From: JBKEDF01 sp047975325
GTDB lineage: Bacteria > Pseudomonadota > Alphaproteobacteria > Rhodobacterales > Rhodobacteraceae
Assembly (NCBI GenBank): GCA_047975325.1
Contig: JBKEDF010000030.1
Coordinates: 47,964 to 111,963, forward strand
DNA length: 64,000 bases
Direction of reading: 5' to 3'
Shown: positions 9,098 to 18,087 of the stretch, piece by piece
Position numbering within the stretch: position 1 is the first letter of the stretch
Layout of the letters: every line of letters starts with the position of its first letter
The notes under the pieces: generated by a model
The model's database searches: none
What the model was told of the DNA's origin: nothing
Seen by the model: only the letters and a program-made list of their open reading frames with translations
Translations under genes and position numbers: made by a program

Positions 9098-9718
9098 TCA
9101 GTTCTTCGCGTAATATTCGACCACGAGGTTCGGTTCCAGCTGCACCGGATAGGGCACATCGCCCAGGCCCGGGGTGCGCAGGAAGGTCGCCGTCATCTTG
9201 TTATGATCGGTTTCCAGATAGTCCGGCACATCACGTTCAGCCAGCGCAACCGCCTCCAGCACGATGGCAAGCTGGCGGGAGCTTTCCTTGACTGCAACCA
9301 CATCGCCTTCACGGACACGATAGGATCCGATATTGACGCGTTTGCCATTCACCGTCACATGGCCGTGATTGACGAATTGCCGCGCGGCAAAGATAGTTGG
9401 CACGAATTTCGCACGATAGACGATGGCATCCAGACGGCGTTCCAGCAGGCCGATCAGGTTTTCACCGGTATCGCCCCTGACCCGTTCGGCCTCAGCATAG
9501 ATACGACGGAACTGCTTTTCGGTCAGATCGCCGTAATAGCCCTTCAGCTTCTGCTTGGCGCGAAGCTGGGTGCCGAAATCCGACAGCTTGTTCTTGCGAC
9601 GCTGGCCGTGCTGGCCGGGGCCGTATTCGCGGCGGTTCACAGGGGATTTCGGGCGTCCCCAGATGTTTTCGCCCATACGGCGGTCAATCTTGTACTTGGC
9701 AGAGGTGCGTTTCGTCAC
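9098..9718 (-). CDS. rpsD: 30S ribosomal protein S4
   Basis: Primary 16S rRNA-binding protein that nucleates 30S assembly, 206 aa. It has the N-terminal KYKIDRRMGENIWG stretch and an S4 RNA-binding fold from about residue 94 (ERRLDAIVYRAKFVPTIFAAR, GHVTVNGKRVNI). As usual in alphaproteobacteria it stands alone, outside the alpha operon, with its own terminator. Bases 9719-9990 upstream hold no gene and probably its promoter and leader. Confidence 0.97.
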   Translation of the reverse strand: MTKRTSAKYKIDRRMGENIWGRPKSPVNRREYGPGQHGQRRKNKLSDFGTQLRAKQKLKGYYGDLTEKQFRRIYAEAERVRGDTGENLIGLLERRLDAIVYRAKFVPTIFAARQFVNHGHVTVNGKRVNIGSYRVREGDVVAVKESSRQLAIVLEAVALAERDVPDYLETDHNKMTATFLRTPGLGDVPYPVQLEPNLVVEYYAKN

Positions 9719-9990
9719 CGCTGATCTCCTTCTTTCGTTTTGTCCCTTCGGTTCATCCGATAACCGGTTTCCATGTTCCGGGTCGTCTGCAGCCTTGCAG
9801 CTGCGTTACTCCCTGCATGGCCCCGGCCCGAACAGACCCCAGGATCATTGAGAAGGGCGTTGTCCTTTCCACCCGGCCTCACGGCCTTCGGGCGACAGGT
9901 TTCCCCTTGCGGGGTCCACCAACACCAATGAAAAGCCCCGGGGCAGCGCTCCGGGACACAGGCGGGCTTATACAGCCGTCCCGCGCCGTG

Positions 9991-10716
9991 TCAACCGCAA
10001 GGCGGGAGGCTGTCAATCCAACCCGCAAGCCCGCTGATATCCGGCAGGACAATATCGGCCAGATCGGCAAGCGCCTCCTCCCCGGCCAGCCCTGTCAGGA
10101 CCCCTGCCGTCGCCATTCCGGCAGCACGGCCGGCCTGCAGGTCATGACGGCTATCACCCACCATCACCGTTCGGGACGGCGGAATGCCGACCGCCTTTGC
10201 AAAGGCCAGGCACATGCCCGGCCCCGGTTTCGCGCCATGGCCCGAATCATATCCTGCAATGAAATCAAAGAGGTCCTCAATCCCATGGGTCCGCAAATGG
10301 GTCCGCGCCGGGGCCTCGGCGTCATTCGTTGCAAGGCCAATCTTCAGATCCCGTTTCCGCAACCCTTCCAGCACCGGGCGCAACGGTACGGCGGGCACCA
10401 TCGGTGCCATCACCGCCGATTGATTGAGCCGAAGGACAAGCGCCTCCTGCCCGAAATCCGGCAATTCCGGCAAAAGCGCCAGGGCGATATCCTCCGCCGT
10501 TGCGGAGATAACGGGGCTTTCAGGATGGAATGCACCGGTTTCAGAATCGAAGCCGATAGCCCCGGCCAATCGCGCGGTATGATCCGGGCCATCGGCAAGC
10601 TCTGCCAGAATTAGGCGCACCCAATCCACCCAGCTTTTCCGGAAATCGAAAAGCGTCCCGTCCTTGTCAAAAATCACAGCATCCATATCGTCTACATGGC
10701 CGACGGTCCGGATCAC
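9991..10716 (-). CDS. HAD-superfamily phosphatase (phosphoglycolate phosphatase-like)
   Basis: A 241-aa HAD hydrolase. Motif I is FDKDGTLFD (about residues 16-24), motif II is LATND near 128, the motif III Lys lies in HGAKPGP near 162, and motif IV is GDSRHDLQAG near 182. The closest named relative by length and cap type is Gph-like phosphoglycolate phosphatase, but the substrate cannot be read from sequence. The GTG start at 10716 overlaps the upstream DUF3572 gene by GTGA; an ATG ten codons in is a real alternative. Confidence 0.82.
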   Translation of the reverse strand: MIRTVGHVDDMDAVIFDKDGTLFDFRKSWVDWVRLILAELADGPDHTARLAGAIGFDSETGAFHPESPVISATAEDIALALLPELPDFGQEALVLRLNQSAVMAPMVPAVPLRPVLEGLRKRDLKIGLATNDAEAPARTHLRTHGIEDLFDFIAGYDSGHGAKPGPGMCLAFAKAVGIPPSRTVMVGDSRHDLQAGRAAGMATAGVLTGLAGEEALADLADIVLPDISGLAGWIDSLPPCG

Positions 10717-10994
10717 GTCCAGTGGGTTTGTGCCCCGCCGGGAAGCGCCGCCCGCGCCGATGCCGGGGCTTCATAGGGCAAGCCGGCCGAATCGCAAAAT
10801 GCCACGATCCAGTCATCATCGAGCAACAGGAAGTCCAGCACTGCCCCCAGGAAGGCGGGGTCTTGCGCACCCCGGGCCAGATCCTCCTGCGCGGCACCGG
10901 ATGAGCCCAGAAAAACCGGCAGCAATTCATCATCTGCCGCCAACCACCCAAGGGCCTTCAATGCAAGGATTTCGGCGGATTCTTGCCACTCCAT
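10713..10994 (-). CDS. DUF3572 family protein
   Basis: A 93-aa acidic, Leu/Ala-rich protein of the alphaproteobacterial DUF3572 family (EILALKALGWLAADDELLPVFLGSSG and a C-terminal FCDSAGLPYEAPASARAALPGG). No function is known. It has a GGGAG ribosome site, is divergent from pleD and overlaps the HAD gene by GTGA. The family is typically found next to pleD in this order of bacteria, which fits. Confidence 0.8.
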   Translation of the reverse strand: MEWQESAEILALKALGWLAADDELLPVFLGSSGAAQEDLARGAQDPAFLGAVLDFLLLDDDWIVAFCDSAGLPYEAPASARAALPGGAQTHWT

Positions 10995-11125
10995 GGGGGG
11001 GCTCCCGATGTGCTACCCTAGATGTTGTGGTTTCCCGTTCCTGGGAGCGGAAAGCCTGAAAGGAAATCTTAACCTATGGAGCGCAGTTTCAAAAGCAAGG
11101 CCAACTGCCAGATTAGGGATCCTCA

Positions 11126-12502
11126 ATGCCAGGAAGAATTCTCATTGTGGATGATGTCGCAACCAACCGGATCGTCTTCAAGGTCAAGCTCGGGGCGGCC
11201 TGTTACGAACCGATCCTGGCCGAGGACGGGGCCGCCTGCCTCGCATTGGCCCGCAAACACAAGCCCGACCTCATCCTGCTGGATATGATCCTGCCCGATA
11301 TGACCGCCCCGCATATCCTGCGGGCGTTGCGTGCCGATCCGCAAACCGCGGCCATTCCGGTGGTGGTAATTTCCGCCGACACCGACCCCGAAAGCAGGAT
11401 GGCCGCGCTATCGGCGGGGGCAGATGATTTTCTGGGCAAGACTGTACCCGATGAAACACTGCTGGCGCGGTTGCGCAATCTGGTTCGCGAATATGAAGAA
11501 ACCTCCGAGACGGAAAGCGACGATATTGCACTGCGCGCCTTCGGCTTTGCCGATTCGCACCATGCTTTCGAGACACCGGGCCTGGTTGCGATCGTCAGCT
11601 ACCGTCGGGAACGGGCGATGCGCCTGCGCGATGCACTCAACCCGCACCTGATCGAACAGACGATTGTCAGCACGCGCGAAGAGGCCCTTTCAAAACGCTG
11701 CGTTGGTCCCATCCCGGATATTTTCGTCATCGAAACCAATCCCAATGATAGCATGGGGCATCTGCGGCTTGTCTCGGAACTGCGCAGCCGCCAGGAAACC
11801 CGCCATTCGGGGATTTGCGTAATACAACCCGGCACTACTGCAACTGCTACGGTCATGGGGTATGATCTGGGGGCGAATGATTGCCTGTCCGGCGACATTC
11901 CCCCGGGTGAGATGGCATTGCGCCTGCGTCGTATCCTGACGCGAAAACGGGAAGCAGACCGCATTCGCGCATCCGTTCGCGACGGGCTGCGCCTTGCGGT
12001 GGAAGATCCGCTGACGGGGCTTTACAACCGCCGCTACGCGCTCAGCCGCCTGACCAACATCGCCGAAACCGCGCGGCAAACCGGTGGTTCATTCGCCGTG
12101 ATGGTTGTGGATCTCGACCGCTTCAAACAGGTCAATGACTGTTACGGCCATGCAGCAGGTGATTGCGTTCTGATCGAAGCCGCGCGCCGCCTTGCGGCAA
12201 ATATCCGCGGATCGGATCTGCTGGCCCGGATCGGCGGGGAAGAATTCCTGATTGCCCTGCCGGGAAGCGATCTGGCACAGGCACGGCCCGTGGCCGAACG
12301 GCTCTGCCTTGCCATCAACCAGGCCGTTTTCGATTTGCCCGGACAGGAAAAACTGCGCGTCACATGTTCAATTGGATTGGCAATTTCGGATGGCGGCATG
12401 GCGCTGCATCTTGAAGAAATCATCGACCGCGCCGATCAGGCCTTGCTACTGGCAAAAACCGCAGGACGAAATCAGGTCACGATCAGCCGTTCTGCGGCCT
12501 GA
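11126..12502 (+). CDS. pleD: PleD-type response regulator with diguanylate cyclase domain
   Basis: Makes cyclic di-GMP under control of phosphorylation, 458 aa. The first receiver domain (1-120) keeps D9/D10, the phospho-acceptor D53 (LLDMILPD) and K105. A second receiver-like domain (about 150-270) lacks an obvious phosphorylation site. The GGDEF domain (about 290-458) has the active-site GGEEF at 370-374 and an intact inhibitory RxxD (R361-D364) five residues before it, so product inhibition is expected. REC-REC-GGDEF is the PleD architecture. No divK or kinase is adjacent here. Confidence 0.93.
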   Translation: MPGRILIVDDVATNRIVFKVKLGAACYEPILAEDGAACLALARKHKPDLILLDMILPDMTAPHILRALRADPQTAAIPVVVISADTDPESRMAALSAGADDFLGKTVPDETLLARLRNLVREYEETSETESDDIALRAFGFADSHHAFETPGLVAIVSYRRERAMRLRDALNPHLIEQTIVSTREEALSKRCVGPIPDIFVIETNPNDSMGHLRLVSELRSRQETRHSGICVIQPGTTATATVMGYDLGANDCLSGDIPPGEMALRLRRILTRKREADRIRASVRDGLRLAVEDPLTGLYNRRYALSRLTNIAETARQTGGSFAVMVVDLDRFKQVNDCYGHAAGDCVLIEAARRLAANIRGSDLLARIGGEEFLIALPGSDLAQARPVAERLCLAINQAVFDLPGQEKLRVTCSIGLAISDGGMALHLEEIIDRADQALLLAKTAGRNQVTISRSAA

Positions 12503-12509
12503 TCCCCCA

Positions 12510-13037
12510 TCATCTGTCATCCCGCAATTCCTGGCGATCCTTGCCGCGTCCAACACGCCGCTTCAGCCCTTTTTCCAGCCGATCCGCAAAGGCCGCACGG
12601 GCCTCCGCATCCATGCCGCTAAGGTGATTGACAATCAACTCCTCACCCAGGGCACGGCGTTCAGTGGCCCGCTGCGCGCCACGATCAAGCACCCCGCGAA
12701 AAGCCTCTGATGAGAAGGGTTCGGCCCGGATCGTCGTCAGCAGGGCCTCAAGATCCTGCCGCATACCACGGCGCGCCGCGCGCAGATCCGGCGCACGATC
12801 CGCAAAGGCCTGACGCAGCGCACGACGGTCGTCATCCTCCAGCGCCGATGTGAAAAAGCCAAACCCCAGTTCCCGCACCGAATGCGCCCTTGGCCCGTCC
12901 CGCCAGCCCTTCAGCGCAACCCCTGCAACCAGGCCCACCACTGCAAGGTTGAAAGCGAGCGAAATGATCAGCAGGATACGCATGAACCTGCCGGTTCCTT
13001 CCCGTTTCCCCTCATTTGGCATCTGATCAGCCATCAT
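12510..13037 (-). CDS. CnrX/Spy-like periplasmic metal-sensor protein
   Basis: A 175-aa membrane-anchored protein: a basic N-terminus, one membrane helix (about residues 20-42), then a charged, all-helical periplasmic part. This matches the heavy-metal resistance family that includes CnrX, NccX and ZraP. The periplasmic domain has only two His (H52 and H138), and H138 with M142 makes an H-x3-M pair like the CnrX metal-ligand pair. It overlaps the small membrane protein gene upstream and is third in a sigma-membrane protein-sensor run. Role inferred: detects metal or envelope stress and releases the sigma factor. Confidence 0.72.
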   Translation of the reverse strand: MMADQMPNEGKREGTGRFMRILLIISLAFNLAVVGLVAGVALKGWRDGPRAHSVRELGFGFFTSALEDDDRRALRQAFADRAPDLRAARRGMRQDLEALLTTIRAEPFSSEAFRGVLDRGAQRATERRALGEELIVNHLSGMDAEARAAFADRLEKGLKRRVGRGKDRQELRDDR

Positions 13038-13371
13038 CCATCCCCTCATCCTCGGCGGGCAACAATTCCACAACATCCAGCACCTCGGCCGGTAGCAGGG
13101 TTTCGGTCAACGCAGAAACCGGCGCAGGGGCAACAAAACCAAGGTAAAGCCCCACCGCCGCAGCAGTCGTAAGCCCGGCAAGTGGCCCACGTCCTCCGAT
13201 CGCATCCACAAAGCGCTGCCAGAAGCCGCCCCGCACGGGCATATCAGGGCTCTGCTCCCTGACCTGAAGCGCCAACGCATCCGTCAGGATCCGGTCCATC
13301 AATTCGGGAGAAGCTTCGCGAGGCGCCATCCGGGCCTCGGCCAGAAGCGCGTCAAGTTCCGCTTCCTTCAT
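13027..13371 (-). CDS. Small single-span membrane protein, probable anti-sigma factor
   Basis: A 114-aa protein with a helical cytoplasmic N-terminus (about 60 residues, EAELDALLAEARM), one membrane segment (about 66-86, LAGLTTAAAVGLYLGFV) and a short acidic C-terminus. I recognise no named domain. Size, topology and place directly after the sigma gene (one base between stop and ATG, with AAGGAG inside the sigma gene) match CnrY-type anti-sigma factors. An in-frame start six codons earlier is less likely. Confidence 0.68.
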   Translation of the reverse strand: MKEAELDALLAEARMAPREASPELMDRILTDALALQVREQSPDMPVRGGFWQRFVDAIGGRGPLAGLTTAAAVGLYLGFVAPAPVSALTETLLPAEVLDVVELLPAEDEGMDDG

Positions 13372-13372
13372 C

Positions 13373-13972
13373 TTACTCTCCTTCATCATAGCCCAATTCC
13401 GCCCTTCGTCCGGCGAGTATCGCCGCCAATGCCCGTTTTCCCCGCGCGGTCAGACTTTCAACCGCCTCAACCCCGGTTTCCATCACCACGGCAATCTCCG
13501 GATTGGAAAGCCCTTCGATATGCCGCAAGACCACCGCCTGCCGCTGCCGCTCCGGCAATTGTCCAAGGGCGGTATTAAGCGCGGTCATCCGGTCACCTTC
13601 GATCATCCCCACCTCCACACCCGACATGGCCGAGGGCAATTCAGGCGCATCATCCAGCGCCACCGGACGCCGGCGCATCTGTGCCCGAAGCCGGTCGGTA
13701 CACAGGTTGGACACGACCCGGAACAACCAGGTCGAAACCTTGGCCTCCCCCTGCCGCCACTCCGGCGCAATCCGCCAAAGCCGCAACATCGCTTCCTGGG
13801 CCACGTCCTCCGCCTCGGCCCGATCCCCACCCAGAAGCCGCGTGGCATGTGACAACACCCTTGGTGTCAGTCGCAGCGTCAGGCTGCGCGCCGCTGCGGC
13901 ATCGCCATTGGCATAAAGTACCAAAAGGGCCTCATCCGGAATTTCGGAACCGTCGTCCAGCGCCATCGTCAT
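13373..13972 (-). CDS. ECF-type RNA polymerase sigma factor
   Basis: A 199-aa sigma factor of the ECF group: region 2 at about residues 24-95 (DVAQEAMLRLWR, WLFRVVSNLCTDRLR) and region 4 at about 130-185 (LPERQRQAVVLRHIEGLSNPEIAVVM). It is followed by a putative anti-sigma factor and a periplasmic metal-sensor-like protein, so it is probably membrane-sequestered. The ATG at 13972 is chosen; the ORF extends 11 codons upstream without a ribosome site. The linker between regions 2 and 4 is short, as expected for ECF factors. Confidence 0.88.
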   Translation of the reverse strand: MTMALDDGSEIPDEALLVLYANGDAAAARSLTLRLTPRVLSHATRLLGGDRAEAEDVAQEAMLRLWRIAPEWRQGEAKVSTWLFRVVSNLCTDRLRAQMRRRPVALDDAPELPSAMSGVEVGMIEGDRMTALNTALGQLPERQRQAVVLRHIEGLSNPEIAVVMETGVEAVESLTARGKRALAAILAGRRAELGYDEGE

Positions 13973-14066
13973 CCTGTCCGCGATACAGGTTTTATGGCCC
14001 GGCAACCAGTCCCGGCCCCGACTGCCCGGCGGATATTGTCACCGGGCAGCCCCTGAAATGTTCCAT

Positions 14067-14594
14067 TCAGCCGCGATCGGCACCCCAGCGATGTGAGGGT
14101 CGATCATGATATCTCATTCGGCGATCTCCCCGGCGATCCTGAAACCTTTCTCGCGCCGCATCGATTTCAGCCTCGGTCACGGCCCCGTCATCATCGGCAT
14201 CGATCCGATCAAGAAGCGATGCCACATTGCGACCGCGCGTCATGAGTTCCGCCGCCGAAAGGCTGCCATCACCGTCACTGTCGAGCCGTTCGATCATCCG
14301 TTTTGCCCGTGCCGTGGCCCGGGTTTCGGCATCCCGCATACCTTGGGCCACAAGTTCGGCCTCATTGATCTTGCCATCGCCATCGGCATCAAGCTCAGCC
14401 GTACGTGCCGCCCGATAGGCCTGCACCTCCGCCTCCGTGATTTTTCCGTCACCATCGGCATCAACTGCGGCGAAATCCAGCCCGCCCCATATGCCTGCCC
14501 GGCCCTCACCGCGCCCGGGATCGGCCAGGGCCGCGCCGTTTATCCCGGCCCCCAGCAGAACAGCGCAAAGGCCCAAGGTCATTGTCTTCTGCAT
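14067..14594 (-). CDS. Secreted EF-hand calcium-binding protein
   Basis: A 175-aa protein with a signal peptide (about residues 1-24, ending ALADP) and four EF-hand loops: DADGDGKITEAE (45-56), DADGDGKINEAE (69-80), DSDGDGSLSAAE (105-116) and DADDDGAVTEAE (132-143). All keep the acidic positions 1, 3, 5 and 12. The tail is Arg/Asp-rich. It has an AGGAG site seven bases before the ATG and lies 94 bp upstream of the sigma factor in the same direction, so it may belong to, or be a target of, that regulon. Confidence 0.88.
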   Translation of the reverse strand: MQKTMTLGLCAVLLGAGINGAALADPGRGEGRAGIWGGLDFAAVDADGDGKITEAEVQAYRAARTAELDADGDGKINEAELVAQGMRDAETRATARAKRMIERLDSDGDGSLSAAELMTRGRNVASLLDRIDADDDGAVTEAEIDAARERFQDRRGDRRMRYHDRPSHRWGADRG

Positions 14595-14805
14595 CCTGAT
14601 ACTCCTGTCTCCATCTCCGGGGCCGGGCTATTCCGGCCCTCTTGATGCCATTCATACGCCCGGGCAGGTAGGTTCCGTCGTTCGCCCGTCATTTTTTTGC
14701 GACATGGCGCCGCAAGACGGTTTGTTCCCCTCTACTTTTGCCGAAATACTGGTTAGAGAAAGGGTCGGCGCGCACAGAACAATCCCAACTCAGGACAAAT
14801 TCACG

Positions 14806-15195
14806 ATGGATCAGACTGCAATGATTGAGGAGGAACGGCCCATTGCTCCTGCGCTCAAGCGCGGCTGGCGGTGTCGCTGCCCGAATTGTGGCTCCGGTCC
14901 GATGCTGCGCGGCTATCTGAAAGTGCGCGAAAGCTGCCCCGTCTGCGGCGAGGAACTGTATCATCACCGCGCCGATGACGGGCCTGCCTATCTGACGATC
15001 CTGATCGTTGGGCATATTATGGCACCGTTGATCCTGTGGGCATTTGTCAAATACCGCCCGGATCCGCTGGTTCTGGCAGCCATCTTTTCGGTCGGTACGG
15101 TGGCGCTTTCACTGTTCCTGCTGCCGAGGCTGAAGGGCATGCTGATTGCGTTGCAGTGGTCACGCCGAATGCACGGGTTTGGCAGGCGTGACTGA
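14806..15195 (+). CDS. DUF983 membrane protein
   Basis: A 129-aa DUF983 protein. A Cys4 zinc-ribbon-like N-terminus (CRCPNCGSGPML ... SCPVCGEELY, about residues 25-55) is followed by two membrane helices (about 65-83 and 87-104). Function unknown. The stop overlaps the NUDIX gene start by eight bases, suggesting co-translation. Confidence 0.85.
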   Translation: MDQTAMIEEERPIAPALKRGWRCRCPNCGSGPMLRGYLKVRESCPVCGEELYHHRADDGPAYLTILIVGHIMAPLILWAFVKYRPDPLVLAAIFSVGTVALSLFLLPRLKGMLIALQWSRRMHGFGRRD

Positions 15196-15877
15196 TCATT
15201 CGCAAAAACAAATAACCGTCCGCGATGCCGCAACGGTCGTTCTATGGCGGGAAGGCCCGGAAGGCATTGAGGTTCTGATGGGGCAGCGTGGCGCGAGTGC
15301 AGCCTTCATGCCATCGAAATTTGTCTTTCCGGGCGGGGCGGTCGATCCCGCCGACCACGAAATCGCCCTTGTCAAACCGCTGCCGCCATCCTCTGCCACG
15401 GGGCTTTCACGCGAAAGCCATCTGGCACCGGAGGTGCTTGCCGCTGCGGCGATCCGGGAATTATGGGAAGAAACCGGCCTTGCCCTGGGTGAACCCGCAG
15501 ACTGGCCAAACCCGCCTGAAGACCGTGATCAGGACTGGCAGGGCTTTGCCGATCTCGGGATTCGGCCTTCGGGGGAAGGGCTGCGTTTCATCTTTCGCGC
15601 CATTACGCCACCGGGGCGCCCGCGACGCTTTGATGCACGTTTCTTTCTGGTGGATGCCCGGCATATTGCGGGCGATCCCGATGATTTCAGCGCCGCAGCG
15701 GATGAGCTTTCACACCTGCACTGGGTAACGCTGACCAAGGCACGCGCGCTGGATCTGCCCTTTGTCACGGAAGTTGTTCTGGCCGAGGTTCAGGAACATC
15801 TGCGTGGCACACCACCCCCTGGCGTTCCTTTCTTTGACAATTCCGGCACAAAACCGCGTTTCTGGCGGCTGAATTGA
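15188..15877 (+). CDS. NUDIX hydrolase
   Basis: A 229-aa NUDIX family protein. The box is GGAVDPADHE then, after an insertion of about 25 residues, APEVLAAAAIRELWEETGL (REx2EExG catalytic core near residue 90). The insertion between the Gly-Gly and the REx2EE core places it in the longer NUDT8/NUDT19-like group, which acts on CoA or related diphosphates; the substrate is not certain. It starts at GTG 15188 inside the DUF983 gene. A strong terminator follows the stop. Confidence 0.87.
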   Translation: MTDHSQKQITVRDAATVVLWREGPEGIEVLMGQRGASAAFMPSKFVFPGGAVDPADHEIALVKPLPPSSATGLSRESHLAPEVLAAAAIRELWEETGLALGEPADWPNPPEDRDQDWQGFADLGIRPSGEGLRFIFRAITPPGRPRRFDARFFLVDARHIAGDPDDFSAAADELSHLHWVTLTKARALDLPFVTEVVLAEVQEHLRGTPPPGVPFFDNSGTKPRFWRLN

Positions 15878-15906
15878 AAAAGCCCCTCCGGTTGGAGGGG
15901 CTTTTC
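15877..15906. terminator. Bidirectional terminator between NUDIX and rpoD
   Basis: AAAAGCCCCTCC-GGTT-GGAGGGGCTTTT is a perfect hairpin with an A-run on one side and a T-run on the other. It serves the NUDIX gene on the plus strand and rpoD (stop 15921) on the minus strand. Confidence 0.92.
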
Positions 15907-15920
15907 AGGGTGTCGGGACA

Positions 15921-17942
15921 TCACTGATCGAGGAAACTGCGCAACTTACGGCTACGGCTGGGATGTTTCAGCTTGCGCAACGCCTTTGCTTCAATCTGGC
16001 GGATACGTTCGCGGGTCACGCTGAATTGCTGACCGACCTCTTCCAGCGTGTGATCGGTATTCATCCCGATACCAAAACGCATCCGCAAAACCCGTTCCTC
16101 GCGCGGGGTCAGGGAGGCCAGAACCCGGGTGGTCGTCTCTTTCAGGTTTTCCTGAATTGCAGAATCCAGTGGCAGGACGGCATTCTTGTCCTCGATGAAA
16201 TCACCAAGCTGGCTGTCTTCCTCATCACCGATGGGTGTCTCCAGGCTGATCGGCTCCTTGGCGATCTTCATCACCTTGCGGACCTTCTCCAGCGGCATCT
16301 GCAGCTTTTCGGCCAGTTCCTCCGGTGTGGGCTCCCGGCCAATTTCATGCAGCATCTGACGGCCGGTCCGCACCAGCTTGTTGATCGTTTCGATCATGTG
16401 GACAGGGATACGGATGGTGCGCGCCTGATCGGCAATGGAACGGGTAATCGCCTGTCGGATCCACCAGGTCGCATAGGTCGAGAACTTGTAACCGCGGCGA
16501 TATTCGAATTTATCCACCGCCTTCATCAGCCCGATATTGCCTTCCTGAATGAGATCAAGGAATTGCAGCCCACGATTCGTGTACTTTTTCGCAATTGAAA
16601 TCACCAGCCGCAGGTTCGCCTCGACCATTTCCTTCTTGGCCTGTCGGGCTTCCTTTTCCCCTTTCTGGACCTGATTCACGATCCGGCGGAATTCGGAGAT
16701 ATCAACACCCACATATTGGCCAACCTGCGCCATGTCGTCGCGCAGCGCCTCAACCTTGTCACGGCTGCGTTCCATCAACGCCTGCCAGCCGCGCCCGTCT
16801 TTGGCGGCCATCCGGTCGCACCAGGTCGGGTCAAGTTCATACCCCTGATATTCCTGGATAAATTCCCGGCGGTTGATGCGCGCCTGATCAGCCAGCTTCA
16901 CCATGCCGGAATTGATGGACATGATCCGCCGGTTGATCCCGTAAAGCTGATCGATCAACGCCTCGATCCGGTTGTTATGCAGATGCAACTCATTGACCAG
17001 TTCGACAATCTCGGAGCGCAGTTTCTGATAGGCGGCCTCTTCGGTGGTCGAAAAACGATCCTCCGTATTCATCGTTGCCGACATCCGTTGATCCTGCATG
17101 TCCGACAGGGTCGCATAATCACGGGCAATCAGTTCCAGCGTCTCCAGGACCCGGGGTTTCAGCGCGGCTTCCATCGCGGCAAGCGACATGTTGGACGCAT
17201 CGTCATCATCATCGTCATCGTCGTCGTCATTGGAGGCGATGGGGTTTCCATCGGCATCCAGTTCCGGTTCACTATTCGCAGCGGGACGCTGTTGCTGGGC
17301 ATTACTATTGGCGGAAACATCCACCCCGTTGAGCCCATTGCTGACAATATTTTCATTGTCATCATCGTCACCATCCAGATTGCGCCCGAAGGTCGCCTCC
17401 AGATCGATCACATCGCGCAGCAGGATCTCTTCATTCAGAAGCTCATCACGCCAGATGGTAATGGCCTGAAAGGTCAGCGGACTTTCGCAAAGCCCGGCAA
17501 TCATCGTGTTACGCCCGGCTTCGATCCGCTTGGCAATGGCAATCTCGCCTTCCCGCGACAGAAGTTCGACCGAACCCATTTCCCGCAGATACATCCGAAC
17601 CGGATCATCCGTACGATCAAGCGTTTCCGTCGTCGGGCCGGAAATCGCAACCTCACGTGATCCGCCGGTTTCAACCAGATCGCCCTTGGGGCTTTCCTCT
17701 TCCTCGGTTTCTTCCTCTTCGGTGACCTGAATGCCCATTTCCGACAGCATGGACATCACATCCTCGATCTGATCGGAGGAAACCTGATCGGGTGGCAGCA
17801 CCTGATTGAGCTGATCATAAGTAATATAGCCGCGCTCCCGCGCATCGGCGATCATCTTCTTGACCGCCGCCTGGCTCATATCGAGGGAGGTTTCAGCCTC
17901 GCCCTCCTGGGTCTTGTTTTCTTCGTTTTCCTTGATCGCCAT
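15921..17942 (-). CDS. rpoD: Housekeeping sigma factor RpoD (sigma-70)
   Basis: Principal sigma factor, 673 aa. Region 1.1 lies at the N-terminus (VKKMIADARERGYITYDQLN). Region 1.2 is DPVRMYLREMGSVELL. A large acidic non-conserved region of about 240 residues contains ten consecutive Asp. Regions 2.1-2.4 include YKFSTYATWWIRQAITR, and the C-terminal helix-turn-helix is VTRERIRQIEAKALRKL. The ATG at 17942 has AAGGAG seven bases upstream; a 16-codon longer frame is not supported. It lies downstream of dnaG as in the classical macromolecular-synthesis operon. Confidence 0.97.
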   Translation of the reverse strand: MAIKENEENKTQEGEAETSLDMSQAAVKKMIADARERGYITYDQLNQVLPPDQVSSDQIEDVMSMLSEMGIQVTEEEETEEEESPKGDLVETGGSREVAISGPTTETLDRTDDPVRMYLREMGSVELLSREGEIAIAKRIEAGRNTMIAGLCESPLTFQAITIWRDELLNEEILLRDVIDLEATFGRNLDGDDDDNENIVSNGLNGVDVSANSNAQQQRPAANSEPELDADGNPIASNDDDDDDDDDDASNMSLAAMEAALKPRVLETLELIARDYATLSDMQDQRMSATMNTEDRFSTTEEAAYQKLRSEIVELVNELHLHNNRIEALIDQLYGINRRIMSINSGMVKLADQARINRREFIQEYQGYELDPTWCDRMAAKDGRGWQALMERSRDKVEALRDDMAQVGQYVGVDISEFRRIVNQVQKGEKEARQAKKEMVEANLRLVISIAKKYTNRGLQFLDLIQEGNIGLMKAVDKFEYRRGYKFSTYATWWIRQAITRSIADQARTIRIPVHMIETINKLVRTGRQMLHEIGREPTPEELAEKLQMPLEKVRKVMKIAKEPISLETPIGDEEDSQLGDFIEDKNAVLPLDSAIQENLKETTTRVLASLTPREERVLRMRFGIGMNTDHTLEEVGQQFSVTRERIRQIEAKALRKLKHPSRSRKLRSFLDQ

Positions 17943-18087
17943 GGATGCTCCTTGGACCGGACGGTCGGTGCGGGTGCGGTGCCGAATCACTAATCTATCA
18001 CCGAATCATTATCGCGAATCACGCGGGGTTACAGCCACTCTGCCCATTTTCTTGCAGAGGTCATTTGTTTCAACACGTTTTCTGGCC

